From the NCBI RefSeq assembly GCF_000226095.1, contig NC_016476.1, positions 1,302,001 through 1,366,000 on the forward strand: 64,000 bases of DNA. The letters run 5' to 3'. Every line of letters starts with the position of its first letter. Positions within the stretch are counted from its first letter, which is position 1. The notes beneath the pieces were generated by a model. The model was not told the DNA's origin, searched no databases, and worked only from the letters and a program-made list of their open reading frames with translations. Origin of the DNA: Thermothelomyces thermophilus ATCC 42464. Taxonomy: Eukaryota; Ascomycota; Sordariomycetes; Sordariales; Chaetomiaceae. Position numbers and translations under genes: made by a program. Below, one piece after another: positions 37,711 through 50,620 of this stretch.

Positions 37711-37965
37711 AGCTCTCTTACATCTTTGCGAATACCCCACCAAAACTCACGAAACTACCATCGCTGGAAAGCTCTCGAAAAACGCTATCTAATGGTACTA
37801 CTTTTAACAGCGCACGAGCCGTTGCGGGTATACAACAGGCATCGCAAGCGTTAGAACCAGACCCGACTGTAACCTGACTACACCTCGTACGCCCGTCAAA
37901 ATTTTCACCGCACAGACCACCTAGCGCCCCTAAACGTAACGTTGATTTAAAGCCTACCGCCAAGC
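37711..37965. other. Patch with little RIP in the LINE 5' region
   Basis: About 250 bp keep many CpA and TpG sites (AAACTCACGAAAC, CATCGCAAGC), unlike sequence on either side. The minus strand has an 81-codon frame (37,963-37,718) with clustered cysteines, which I do not recognise. It may be a subfamily-specific 5' UTR/promoter that was single-copy and so escaped RIP, or a captured fragment. Confidence 0.5.
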
Positions 37966-38009
37966 TACTAAGTAGGAAGGCCTATAGCTTCGAACCAATC
38001 AAAGGGGGG

Positions 38010-39350
38010 CTTACCATAGGCTTACCTTACCCTAGATATTAAAGAACTAAGGGGTCTTATCACGTAACTAGTCGACCTTGTACTAAGCCTTAAACAGGGC
38101 AAGGTATAGGACCTTGCTAATAGGCTCTTATAGGGCCTTACGACTACTATTATAGGCCTGGTTCCGAACCTATAGGAACTCGTAGCCGAGGAAGTTAAAA
38201 AGGGGCTTAAAGAAGCCCTTAAGGCTACCTCCCACCCTACCTAGGCATAGGTAGCCGTAGGCTCGTAACAGGGGGCAATAGGCCCCTAGGGAGACCTACT
38301 ATCGGCCAAGGCGGTGCCGTTATAGGCCTCGTGGGAGGTTACAATACGGAACGCAAGCCTATAGGAGAACCTTAAAGCCTAAACCCTAGCTAAGATAGTC
38401 TAAGTAGTCAACAGGGCTTCTAGCCACTAAGGAGCCGTTACGGCTAGGAAGCTCCTAAGCGGGGATATAGTAGTAGTCTTTAAGGACAAGACTACTAAGG
38501 ATTAATACTTGGTTAATAAGCGATAGGTGGCTATAGCCTTCGGAGAGGAGGCTAAGGAGGTCGGCAGGGCCTATATAGTCCTAGCTAAAGGAGTCCGGAA
38601 GGAGGAGCTATAGGGGGTTAGCAAACAAGACTTTAAAGGGGCCGTAGGCCTATACTCGATCGAAACAGTCAAGTTCCGGCTGCTAAAGAGCCTATAGAGG
38701 AAGTGAGCCACGGTACTCCTAGGCCTATAGGACCTCGAAGAGGCCTAGAAGGCCTATAATAAGGGTATAGTCTAGGATGCCTAGGTACTAGACTACGAGC
38801 CCTACTAGGATGCTCTAGAGCCGAGGTAGTACTATAGGTATTAGAGCTTTGGCTATACCTAGCGGTATTGCTAGTAGCCGGCTCGTTATGGCCGTTGTAG
38901 CGCAAAGGCCTATAGGAAGGGGGGGAAGGCTAGGGAGGCCTAGTGCCCTACCTACTCTAACTAACTCCCTTATAGGTATATAGCCTATAGGGGCCTCTAT
39001 ATAGCCTGGTATAGGGGCTGCCTAAAGAAAGTCGAGGCCTAGGAAAGGGCTAGGGAGGCCTACTAGTATAGACCCTAAACCTTCTAACTACTAGAGCAAT
39101 TATACTAGAAGGTAGCCTTCGAGTTTAGTAACTAGCTAGAAGATAATGACTATTACTAAACTAGGGCCAAACGCCCCTATAGGAGGCCTACCTTAGCCTA
39201 GCAGGCGGCTAGGAGCGCCTTATTCGACGCCTAATAGACCTATATCTCCTTTCTATAGCCTAGAACCCCCCCCTTTTCGCAACCGGCCAAGGGGGTAACG
39301 GCTATAGAGCTAACTACTATACCCTTGGCCTCTGCTCTAGCCACCTCGAA
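38010..39350 (+). pseudogene. LINE ORF1 (gag-like RNA-binding protein), RIP-stopped
   Basis: The frame reads a charged protein with many TAG for CAG/TGG, then a Cys/His-rich part near 38,880-39,040 (RCSAKA and a GCPKK-like end) as in the zinc knuckles of Tad-clade ORF1. It would bind the element RNA. Exact ends cannot be fixed because of RIP stops. Confidence 0.6.
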
Positions 39351-42050
39351 TGCGAATTAAGATCCTTTAGTAAAATACCTAAGGTAATAAATAGGCTCTT
39401 AAGGTCTTACTAGAGGAGGCTAAATATAACCTATTAGCTATCTAGGAACTATAGATTAATCGGTTTATAGGGTTAATATATTACCCCTAGGCTTCGAAAT
39501 ACTACCTAGTTTATAAGCCTAAGGGTAAGGCGGCTATTCTAGTGGCTAAGCGCTTCCTAGTTAGCTAGTAGGACTATTCGGCAGAGGAGAACTAGTGTAA
39601 GGTGACCTTTCCGGCCCTAGGAGAGAGGGGGTTCGAGCTCTAGTCAGTCTATAATATAATAACAAGGGGGAGCGGACCCTCTTATAGGACCTGCTAGCCC
39701 TACCTTGGCTAACCTATCCCCTAGTTCTTACAGGTGACTTTAACCTCTACTACCTGGTCCAGGACCTATTTGACAGGCTTAGCCTAGGGGCTAGGGACCT
39801 CCTTAGCCTTACAGACTAGTAGGACCTCGACCTATATATACCCTATAACTAGGTTACCAGGGCCCCTTAGAGGGACTAATATAGCTAGCCTTCCACGATA
39901 GACCTATTCTAGGCCTTAGCTAGGTTAGAAGTAACCTATAGGGATATCGTAGAATATAGGAAGTCTAATTACTACCTATAGGCCCTATACGTCTCCTTCT
40001 AGGGGACTAGTAGGCCTATACTAGCTAGCAAAGGGTAGGACTAGAATAGCCTAGATAGGAAGGTAATATAGGCAGAAGCGGCCTACCTCCTACTTTAGCT
40101 TAGTAGATAGGTATCGGCCTAGGCTAGGCCTATCTTCTAGGGCCTAGAAGAGCTTCTATAGGCCTTTGACAGGCTTATAGAGGCCCTTAAGGAGATAGCT
40201 TTGGTCTCGGCCCTGGTAAAGAAGGCTAGCACAGGTAGTAAACAAGCTTGATAGTAGACTAAGGAGGTACGAGAGGCCCGGAAGAGGGCTAAAGAGGTAG
40301 AGAGAGCCTATAGGGGCACCCTAAACCCCTATATATGGGAGGTAATTTAGCAGGCCTTACGGGACCAGGCTAAGACTATTATAGCCGTAAAGACTAAGAG
40401 CTAGAGAGCTATATTATAAGAGTTAACTAACCGGCCAGACCTACTATAGAGGCTAGAGCGGTAGGTAAGGCTATAAAGCCACTTACTAGTCGACCTTCTA
40501 AAGCTCTTAGCCTTCGAAGGAGGGCTTATAACCTACTAATAGAAGGCTAAAGCACTAGCTAATAAGTTCTTTCCGAACCTAGAAGTAGACCTATTAGATA
40601 TTAACGACCTGGATTTAAATAACCACTAGGAGCCGAAGTTCGAAATGAGCCAAGGGGTTACGATAGGCAAAGTTAGGGTAGTACTAGCTAGAGCGGCCCT
40701 ATAGAAGGCCCTAGGGGAGGACCTCCTCTCTATAGGTCTACTAAAGGCCTATAGGCAGCTGCTCCACCAGATACTAGCTATACTAGCCTTAGAAAGCCTA
40801 TAGCTTAGCTATTTCCTAGCCTAGTTTAAAAGGGCTAAGACAGTAGTTCTTTGTAAGCCTAGTAAACCCCTATAGGCCTACTTTACCCTAGGTAGCTATA
40901 GGCCTATAATACTCTTACTAATAGTAGGTAAGGTATTAGAGGCTATAGTTACCTAGAAGGTAATAGCCGTTATAGAGGCCTATAGGCTTCTACTAGCCAA
41001 ATGGATAGGTAACTAGGAATATAGGTCTATAGAACTAGCTATCCGGCTTATTATAGCTTAGGTCCAGGAGGCCTAGAGGTATAAGATAGCTACCTCCCTC
41101 CTATAGCTCGACATCTTAGGGGCTTTTAACACCGTTAACTATACTCGGCTACTAGCCACTTTACAGAGCCAAGGCTTCCTAAGGTAGTTAGTAGTCTAGG
41201 TTAGGGAGTGGCTATAGGATAGGGTGGCTATCCTTTACTTCGATGGCCAGGAAACGGAGGATATAGCAATAAAGGCTAGGGTCCTATAGGGGTTACCCCT
41301 CTCCCCTATACTATTTATCCTCTATATAGCCTCCCTTTACTAGGCCATTCGCTAGGCCAGCCCTACGGTTAGTTTAATAGGCTTTACCGACAATACTAAC
41401 CTCCTAGCCTTTAGGAAGGCTAAGGAGGCCTATAATGGTTAGCTATAGAGGGCCTAGAAGGCCTACCTCTAGTAGGCGAGGACCCGGGGTATAGCTTTTG
41501 CCCTAGAAAAGTGCGAGCTTATCTACTTTAATAGGGGCCGGAAATAGTAGTCGTGACCGCTAGAGCTCCTATAGCCTAGAGGGGGTATTACTACCATAGC
41601 CCTATTGAAGTTAGCCAGATTCCTCGGGGTCTGGCTAGATTAGAGGCTATAATAGGGCCCCTATTGTATAAAGGTAGCTAAGAAGCTAGAAACCTAGGAG
41701 TTTGCCCTAACTAGGCTCGCTACGAAGACCTAGGGCCCTGGCCTCCTACGGGCCTACGAGGTCTATACCAAGTGTATCTATAGCGCCCTAGCTTATAGGG
41801 CCTCGAACTTCTACAAGCCTACTAAGCTAGGGGGTAAGCTAGAAGGCCCTGCTAAGGAACTATTAAAGGCCTAGTATAGGGCCTTACAGGTAGTTACTAG
41901 GGCCTATAAGGCTACCCCTATCCGGTACCTCGAAACAGAAGCCTAGGTACTACCCCTCGACCTCTATCTTAACAAAAGACTAGCTAACTTCGAAGCCAAA
42001 CTCGACTAGCCACTCTTATAGACTAGGGTAGGCCTAGGGGCCCCCTAGGT

Positions 42051-42500
42051 TGTGACGAACCCAGCTCAGACTTCTTCTAAAAGGGTTCAGACAAAGGTAG
42101 ATTAAGTGGGACAAGCGGGCAGGTCATCTGAGGGATTCGGTGAAGCCAAAGGGTTTACAACAACACTAGAGTTGTCTCTTACAGTAATCAACAATGCTTG
42201 GTATAAGTACTGTGATTGTGATTGTTACCACTGGTGAACTCCTAGAGTCTACTATAACGAGTGACTATCTATATGTATATATACTCCTTCTGACCGCTTA
42301 TAGCCCTCTTCGATCCTATCTTTAGATTGCCTTTGGTAGCTAGCTATCCTCTGCTATCTTTCCCTTTTGGCAATTGTTCGCCTATGGTAGCCTGCGCTCC
42401 CTAGCGATCCGTGTCAGCCTCGCTTCGTGCCCTTCTTGATTGGTGGCTCATTCAGCCCTCTACGCCCCACCGGGTCGCGGTATATGGTTGGCTCGTGACA
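42051..42500 (-). repeat. 3' LTR of chromovirus 3
   Basis: It is 450 bp, from TGTGACGAACCC to CTCGTGACA. The outer 250 bp resemble the LTRs of elements 1 and 2; the inner part is unique to this subfamily. Confidence 0.9.
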
Positions 42501-42524
42501 CGATGCCCCCTCTTCAGGGCTTTC

Positions 42525-45500
42525 GACCCGAAAGCTTCTTATAAGTTGTCTTCTAGTCCAAAATCAAGCCATTTAACCAGGTACTATAGTTCTCCGTTAA
42601 TAATACGTGAATCTAGAATTTCTTTGATATCCTATTCTTCTTCCTCGTCCTCTGCTTCAATGTATATAGCAACCTTAGCGTTTTTCGGTGCTGGTTTAAG
42701 AAGCAAAATATAAAAAACATCCGTCCGTAGTCGTATAGATGACGGTAACGATAGTCAGTAGTTAGATGTCGAAATTCGTTCTTTAATAACAAAGGGTCCG
42801 ACCTTCTTGAAGTCTAGCTTCGCGCTTAGTCGTTTGGTTCGTAAGTTTCGTACGATTAGGTAGACTTTGTCTCCCCTCTCTAGGCGAGGTCCCTCAAGCC
42901 TATATTTATTATAGTAGTTCTTCATTCTGGTCTTGATAAACTCGAGTTCCTTTTTGAGCTTTTTATATAGTATGTACATTTGTTCCGCTTTGACTGCTGC
43001 TCTCGGCACTATGACTTCTAGTCTTTGCCTAAGGTCTACTTTATATCCGTAGTTCGCGAAGAACGGTGTGACTTTGGTCGTTTCTGTTGGCGTCGTATTA
43101 TAAGCGAGTTGTGCTATTGGCAATAGTATAACCTAGTCGTTTTGCTAGTAGTTGACGTAAGAGCGGAGGTACTACTTAATAACTTGGCTTAGTCGCTCTG
43201 TTTGTCTGTCAGTCTATAGGTAATATACCGTTAATAGCTTACTATTAACGCCTAATCGTTATATTAACGCTTGCTAGAACTTTAATACGAACTTTGTATC
43301 TCTGTTGGTGATCTATTCTTACGGCCAAGCATATACTGATGTAACTTGCCAATAGATCATGTCTACTAACTATTCTGCTATCTAGGACTCCTTATAGGGA
43401 AAGAAGTATGCCTACTTAGTTAGGCGATCTACTATAGTAAGAATACTATCGTAGGTCACTCCTATAGCTATATCCTTAGATTCTAGCAGCTTCGTAATAA
43501 AGTCCATTGTAACTAAACTCTATAATTTATTAGCTATTAGCAGTGGCTAAAGTAGCCTATACGGCTTGTATCGTGCTATTTTGCTCCGATTATAGATGTT
43601 ATAGCTCCGTACGACTTCCTTAACTCGTACTATTAACTATAGAAAGTCGTAATGTTTCTTAACTTGTACAATAGTCTTCGTAACTCCTTTGTGTCCTCTA
43701 AGTTTCGACTTGTAGAGTTCTCGAATCATCTATAGCTATTAATCTTTGTCGTAGATATACGCTTTGCCTCGGTACTAGAGTTTTCTATCTCTTTCTTCTA
43801 CTCCATTAGGTACTACTAGTCCGGGTGCTGCTTGATACTATGCCTTGTTAATCCTTTCTTCTTGAAAGATTACGTAGCATTCTAAGAACGAGTTAAGTAG
43901 ATCATCTTCTACAGGTGTCTATATTTTGTAATATAGTGTTCTGTCTATCTGTTCCTTGAACAATGGTAGTGTCATTCCTATTTATCCTTCCATATAATCC
44001 GTTCATCGACTTAAGATATCTGCTCGTACGTTCTCTTTACCCTTCTTATAGTAGATCTTAAAGTTAAATTCCACGAGGAATTCTACCTATTGTATTTGTC
44101 GTCTATTAAGCTCCTTTATCGTCGTAAAGTATCGTAAATTCTTATAATCTGTATATACTTATACTAGTTCAATCGTACCGCTAAGGTATAGTCGCTATTC
44201 CTTAAAAGCTTCGATAATCGCAAGTAGTTCCTTGTCGTAGATCAGATAATTAAGACGTAGTCCGTCGAGCTTCTTTAAAAAGAAGGCTATAGGATATAGC
44301 TTTCCTTGTCCGTCTCGTTATCCTAATTGTCCTCTGATAGCGTAGTCTAAAGCGTCCGTTTCTACCTCGAATAGCTTCTTAGGGTCTAGTAGTATTAGTA
44401 TTAGATCTTTAGTAATGGCGTCATAAATCTGCGTAAATGCTTACTCGTGTTATTCTTCCCATTAGAATTTAGCATTCTTCTTGGTAAGTTCGTACAAAGG
44501 TCATACGATCGCTCTAAAGTTCCTAATGAATATCTGGTAGAACTTTATAAATCTGATAAAGCTTCGTACTTCCGTAACTAACGTCGGTTATAGCTAATTC
44601 TTAATGGCTTTAACCTTTAAAGGTTCTATCTAGATTTGTCCTAGGGATATTTTATATCCTAGAAATACCGTTTTCCTAATATAGAATTCGCTTTTTTCCT
44701 TGTTAACTAATAGCTTATATATATATAGCGCGTCTAGCACTACTTTCACGTACTTCCGGTGTTCGTCCATCGTCTTAGAGAAGATAAGTATGTCGTCAAG
44801 ATAATATACTATAAATTTGTTAAGAAAGGGTCGGATAGCTTAATCAATTAGGGCTTAAAACGTTACCAATACATTCGTAAGTCTAAATAGCATGACAAGG
44901 TACTCGTAGTAGCTATAGGGTGTCCTAAAGGCCGTTTTCCACTCGTTGCCTTCTTTGATCTATATATAGTTATAGGCCGATGGCAAGTCAAGATACGTAA
45001 AATATTAGGCTCCTGCTAACTGATCTCGGAGCCGTGAGATCAGTGGTAACGGGTATCGGTTTTTCACAGTCTATTCGTTAAGTTACCGATAGTCGACATA
45101 TAACCGTAGCTTTCTGTCTTTCTTAGGTATAAACAGGATTAGGTAGCCTACTAGCGATGTCAACGGGCGGATATATCCTCTTCGAAGGTTCTCCTCTAAA
45201 TATCGCTTAAGTTCTTCATTCTGTATCTAGCTCGTATAGTAGATCTTAAAGAACTTTAGTCGTGCTCCTTCCTTAAGCTTGATCTCGTGATCCTATGGGC
45301 CGTATTCTGGTAGTCCTTCTAGATGTTTCGGTTCAAATGCTAGGTGTCCTTCGTATTCCTTTAGTACTTCCCTAGTCTTATCTTGGTTTTCTGATAGTAT
45401 ACGAACTTAGTTCCGTCTATAGCGATGCTGGCGATTTCTCCTGTCTTAACCTACTACTCTAATTATAGTACTCTGCATTTGTTAACGGAGAGAACAGCTA

Positions 45501-46148
45501 TTGGCGATTCGGCTCGTTCTTCCTATTGCGATATCGATGTCGTTATGCCGCCTCTTCTAGAGTCTATAGTGGTCTGCCTGCCACTGTCTGTCTCTTATAG
45601 TAGATCCGTAGGACATGCCTTTCCCTAAGTATCATCCGCTCGCGATCCTTGTACGCTCCCTATCTCGCTAGTCAAATACGACTCTATTTAGGGTCGTAGG
45701 TAGCTACTATTCTTCTAGCTAATGTCTAGGTTATAATCTTTATACTATAGTAACCCTAATATTATATCTTTGTTATTGCCTATATCTATAATGCTAAATA
45801 TAACTACTATAGTCTTTCTTACTATAGTAATGTCGATCGGTTCGGTCTCCCTACGTACCTATTATATCGGAAATAGCCCTTTGACTATACTATACTTCCG
45901 CTTTATTCTCTAGGGTATCTATAGCTAATTTATAAGTGTTAGCGAAATCAGATTTATCTCTACTCTACTATCTACTAGTACGAGCATTTCGTACTGTTTC
46001 TACTATGCTATTATCTACAATCGCTTATCTTGTCGCCGTCGTCTAAAGATTGTAGCGATTTCCTATATTTCTGCCAGGAGGTCTCGATATAGTAGTCTCT
46101 TACGCCAGTCCCTCCTATACTACGCTATCACCCGCCGCTATACAAGCG
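42525..46148 (-). pseudogene. pol of chromovirus 3, truncated in the chromodomain
   Basis: Reading right to left: protease, RT (LDD block complementary to about 44,790), RNase H, integrase and integrase tail. A 122-codon open part (43,123-42,755) carries the tail motif KKVGPF. The chromodomain stops after WLDFGLEDNL near 42,545 and is fused to leader sequence. Stops elsewhere are RIP-type. Confidence 0.78.
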
Positions 46149-48410
46149 TTAATAGCTTCCGGGCCCCTTAAAGGGCCCTGACCCGTTTCCTAGGTTAGTG
46201 CTAACCTCTTTGGTTGTTTAGCTAATAGCGGCTTCGTCGATCGTGCTTATTTCTGTAAGCCATTAAGTGCTTGTAGCTTCCTACCATTAGGTCCGTTCTA
46301 CTTTCTGTTATACGTATTATAGCTTTATCTAAAGCTCCTGAATTCGCAATTTCTTTTTATCCACGTAATAGAGGCAATCGTTGCTCCAGCACGAGTCCTA
46401 TATATCTCGTCCCGTTCCGCAGTACCTAGGCCAGGCTTGTCTTAGAACTATCGTGATGCCTTCTAGATCGCGGGCTTCGATCTTCCAGAGCAATTCGGCC
46501 GCTCTATTTCCTACATCGTAGACCCATTCCACCAGGCGTAAGCTTCTATCCTCATTTCCTTGTCGGGTCGGCTAGTGATTGTTTTCGAATTTGTCGTAGA
46601 AGTGGTATCGGTATTTGTATACCACACACTAGAACTAGGGCACTTGCGTATATGCCTTGTGTCGAGAGTATAGTTATATAGTGTCGCCTAGGAGGTATTA
46701 GAATTCTTTCCCGAATCCTTCCTATTATATATAGACCGTAGATACTCTAGTGCTAATATAGGAGTGTTTTTTCCAGTAACTTTCCCATATATGTTCATCC
46801 TTCCCACGGTTTACACGTATAAACTAGTATTTTAAGTTCTATACGTCATTACTAAGTTATTAGCTATTAAGATACTTAGTATAGCTATTAGGCCTATCAT
46901 ATATTATAGGCTATTCTTCTTTAATAGTTTCTATAATACGTCAGAGTTCCCTTATTTCGTCCCTTATTCTATCGCTCTACTAAGCAAGTCAAATTAAGCG
47001 TCTATCCCGTTCGCGTAGTTCTATATTAAGCCGAAAAACTTCGTTACAATACCATTTAATTTATTCCTAGAGGAATAGAACATTAGGTCTAGGTCTTTTA
47101 ATTCCTTAGGTGTCGGTTATCTACGATCTATCCTGCCTCTACGTAACTGTAAAACCCTACTGCCTCAAGGCTAAGAAAATCGAAACTAGCGATGTATATT
47201 CTCCTGCCATGTCCTATTTGGCAAGACCTGTCTCTAGGTCTACAGTGACCAGTTCGGAGTACGGTGCTTGTTCGTCTTTACCATTATCGTCATATCCGAG
47301 ACTATCTATGTCATTGCCCCTGTCTTTGTAGCTCGTGGCTGCTATTTCAATGACATCCTTGGTAGTTTCGTCGATAGCTATAATTTCCTTTCTAAGGACT
47401 ATCTTCTACTCTTTCTTCAGGCTTTAATATTCTCACTTATAATGCTCTTTCTTTCCGTAGTTATAGTAGGTAATATTAGACTTATCTTTGGTCGTCTTCT
47501 TCCGGTCTTGCTTCTACGCTACGTCTATATCTATAGCTCCGGGGTACATCCTATACGAGGTACTAATGTACGCTCGTTTTTTCTTATCATTAGCCTTAAC
47601 TATAGTTCTATTTATTTGACCTCGTTTTTACTACTCTTATATATAGAGTTAATTATTAATTTTAATAGCCTATATAATATATTTGTCTAAGGTCTTAGGC
47701 TAATCGTACTTATATAGCTTGTCTTTAACCTTTTCCTTTAAGCTGTTATAAAATAGTTACATTAATGCCTTATCATTAAGCTAAGACTTAAGTATGTCCT
47801 GTCTAAACTATATAGCGTAAGAGGCTACTAACTTAGTCTATCGGAGATTAGCGAGTCTTTCTTATATATAAATCTTCTTATCTTTATCGCCGAAAACCTT
47901 CTAAAGCTCTTCTTCGAATCGGTTATAAGATCAGAAGACTACCTATATAAACGCGTCTCGGTCGTCTTCGTCTTCCTCGGTAAGATAGTCATTCTATATA
48001 GGCTCGAACTATCTAAGTACCTTGCCCTCTAGTCTTATAGCTATATAGAAGACTTTAGCTTTATCGTCTAGAAACTTGTTATCGTTAAGCCAGAAGTAGG
48101 ATCGGAGGTTTATTAGGAATCCTACGAGATCCTCCTTGGTTCCTCTATATTTGCTAGGTAGTTCGATCTTAATACGGCTTGCTTTGGCGGTCTTAAGCGC
48201 CTCGATTTTAGCGTAGGCCTTGTTAATTAACTTCTATAAGTACTTTTCGCGGTTCTCGAGTTCCTTGATTCGAGCTTGAGCAGTCTTGTCTCTCTAGTCT
48301 AACTTCTAGATCCGCTGCTAGAGTTGACCAAGCTGAGCAAGCAGCTGTTCGGCCGTGACGTTAGTAGCTATGTCGGTGTCGAGGTCGAAGTTACCTCCGT
48401 TCTGAACCAT
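46149..48410 (-). pseudogene. gag of chromovirus 3 (RIP-stopped)
   Basis: The frame is 2,262 nt with an intact ATG complementary to 48,408-48,410 (MVQNGGNFDLD) and the conserved TAA at 46,149-46,151, the same length as in elements 1 and 2. Zinc-knuckle sequence lies near 47,440-47,490. Confidence 0.82.
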
Positions 48411-48437
48411 GATAGAACAAAGGGAGTGGTAATAACG

Positions 48438-48887
48438 TGTGACGAACCTAGCTTAGACTTCTTCTAAAAGGGTTTAGACAAAGGTAGATTGAGTAGGACA
48501 AGCGGGCAGGTTGTCTAAGGGATTTGGTAAAGCTAAAGGGTTTATAATAACACTAGAGTTGTCTCTTATAGTAATCAATAATACTTGGTATAAGTACTAT
48601 GATTGTAATTATTACCATTGGTAAACTCCTAGAGTCTACTATAACGAGTGACTATCTATATGTATATATACTCCTTCTGACCGCTTATAGCCCTCTTCGA
48701 TCCTGTCCTTGGATCGCCTTTGGTAGCTAGCTATCCTCTGCTATCTTTCCCTTTTGGCAATTGTTTGCCTATGGTAGCCTGCGCTCCCTAGCGATCCGTG
48801 TCAGCCTCGCTTTGTGCCCTTCTTGATTGGTAGCTCATTTAGCCCTCTACGCCCCACCGGGTCGCGGTATATGGTTAGCTCGTAACA
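48438..48887 (-). repeat. 5' LTR of chromovirus 3
   Basis: It is 450 bp and pairs with 42,051-42,500. It ends CGTAACA, with G-to-A in the terminal CGTGACA, next to the TSD taggt. Confidence 0.9.
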
Positions 48888-49769
48888 TAGGTCCCTATAA
48901 GGGCCCTTATCTAGTAGGCCTATAATAGGCTAAGCTAGAGGTTCCGGAAGAGGAAGGTAAGGGCAAGGGGCTAGGAGCCGAGGCCTATAGCCTTAGAGGT
49001 AGCAAGGTCGACAGTCTAGCAGTAGGTTTAGGAGGGCTATAGAGGGGGTTAACCCCCCCTATAGATCCTATAAAAGAGGCTATAGGCTACGGAACTAGCT
49101 ATAGTAGCTAGTTAGAGCAACTGCTAGAGGGCCGACCAAGCCGGCAGGAGGATATAGTACGTGTCAGACAAGGACCCCCCGTGCCTAGTTTTTACAAGGG
49201 AAGGCCTATAACGGCACCAGGGCCTAACGAAGGCCTAGAGCTCCCTACTAGTATAGGCCTATATAGGGGCTATCGGCCCCCGTGACTTCCTATTTAAGGT
49301 TCAAGTCCCGGGGGTTAGTACCCCTTACTATGCCTATAGCCAGGGGAGAGAGACTATAGAGCACCTGGTTATATAGTGCCTAAACCTACCAAGAAGCCAA
49401 ACATGGGAATCCTAGGAAATACGGTCGCAAAGGGACCTAGACCTTGTTTTGCGGGATATAGGGGCCTATAACCATCGTTTGGCAAGGAGGGTTCTATAGT
49501 AGCTAATAGACCTAGGGAGGCTCCTAGAATACCGCCTTATAAAGAGGCTAGACCGGGAAGGAAGGCCTCTTTAGGGCTATTCTAGCTACTTTTCCTTTTC
49601 CTTGTAGTATATTAGTATTCTAGATTAGGCATTAAAGGAAGGTTAAAGGTTTTTATCCGGCCTATTAGGTATGGTTTCCTTTATATATAACTAGAGAGGT
49701 TCTAGTATATTTATTGGTATAATAGTATAGGACTAATAATAATAATAATAATAATATAAGTAATTACTA

Positions 49770-50060
49770 TTTCTTTATAGTAATGTTATCATTAGTTCTA
49801 TTAGCTAGAACGCTATAATATTTAAATAGGTATAATAAGTTTGATTTAATAATAACTATATCTTATGAATTATCTAAATAAACGCTATATATACCTAGCT
49901 ACTCTAACTATACTACTATAGACTAAGGCTATATATTAATATAATAACTACTTCTATCTAACTAAGGAGTACTAACTACTATTATATCTAACTATAACTA
50001 CAAATTTATATCTAAGCTATAGATTAGTATATAAAAGGCTATTATAAATATAAGCTAACC
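49770..50060 (+). mobile_element. Gypsy element F3, segment 4 (integrase core)
   Basis: Directly after the LINE TSD the frame resumes the integrase core (DFIVALP-like block, then SYELSK and a YKFISKL stretch matching the conserved DPKF region). It breaks off near 50,060, where other sequence starts. This confirms that the LINE entered F3. Confidence 0.6.
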
Positions 50061-50620
50061 TATGCCTATAGCCAGGCTATAGTAGCCGGAAGGCCTATAC
50101 CTAGGCACTAATAAGTATAACCCTATTATAATAGGCATAATCAAAGTATAGCTAGGAAAAGGGGATAACTAATCTATAGTATAAGATATATCTATTAGCC
50201 TACAGATCCGAAAGGGAGGTTTTTCTCTCTAAAGATCAATCTTATAACTACGATTTAAAGGGATATAGATAGGCAGCCTGCCAGCCCTAAAATAATTAAC
50301 TCCCCCTACCCCTACGATCAATACGAACCTACTTAGAAAGGCCTTCGTAATAGTACTACCTCCCTTGACAATTAGTCTAGCAGCAGGCCGCCTTAACAGT
50401 TTCTAATCCTTCCTACCCTCTATTAATTAAGATAGTACCGTCATTTAGCCGTTTAATGCCTATAGGATGGGAGGAGGAACCCTTGAGCCCGAGCAAGACT
50501 CTTTCGGCCTAGTATTAGCTATAAAACCATTCTAAACCCCCTCTTTGTGTCCTAATACTCTCTGATTTAGAGCCTTTGACATAAGGCCCTAACCATAAAG
50601 AGCTTGTCTAGAATCTAGAA
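50060..50620 (+). repeat. Possible 5' LTR of gypsy element F4
   Basis: The F3 integrase stops here. The stretch contains a TATA-like GCTATAAAACC near 50,518-50,528, a CT-rich initiation-like sequence, and a possible LTR end CCTTTGACA near 50,582. The partner LTR would lie beyond the window, so this stays tentative. Confidence 0.3.

Larger units (their letters stand above)
42051..48887 (-). mobile_element. Chromovirus-type gypsy element 3, nested in the LINE
   Basis: It is 6,837 bp with 450-bp LTRs (42,051-42,500 and 48,438-48,887) and a perfect 5-bp TSD taggt (42,046-42,050 and 48,888-48,892). Gene order is as in elements 1 and 2, but the end of the chromodomain and the whole antisense gene are missing: pol runs almost directly into the LTR-proximal leader. 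It is the least decayed of the three, suggesting a younger insertion or fewer RIP cycles. Confidence 0.92.
39390..49620 (+). pseudogene. LINE ORF2 (endonuclease-RT), split by chromovirus 3 at 42,051-48,892
   Basis: An APE-type endonuclease block reads LTGDFNLYY near 39,725-39,755, matching the conserved GDFN motif. RT parts include LDILGAFNTVNY near 41,110-41,145 and GFTDNTNLLAF near 41,380-41,410, where the usual FADDTN has Asp changed to Asn (GAT to AAT), enough to kill activity. After chromovirus 3 the frame continues to the Cys/His tail, with EHLVI followed by CPNLP near 49,350-49,395. The protein would nick target DNA and prime reverse transcription there. Confidence 0.75.
37581..49754 (+). 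mobile_element. Tad-like LINE (non-LTR retrotransposon), nearly full length, split by chromovirus 3
   Basis: A 15-bp TSD (tataagtaattacta) lies at 37,566-37,580 and 49,755-49,769. The 3' end is a (TAA)n tail at about 49,734-49,754. Removing chromovirus 3 and one TSD copy leaves about 5,332 bp. ORF1 has a cysteine-rich end; ORF2 has an endonuclease, RT and C-terminal Cys/His motif. The insertion splits the F3 integrase, whose reading resumes right after the TSD. Confidence 0.9.

Noticed and set aside
49734-49754. (TAA)n run as an independent microsatellite
   Set aside because: It lies exactly at the LINE 3' end next to the 15-bp TSD, so it is the LINE tail.
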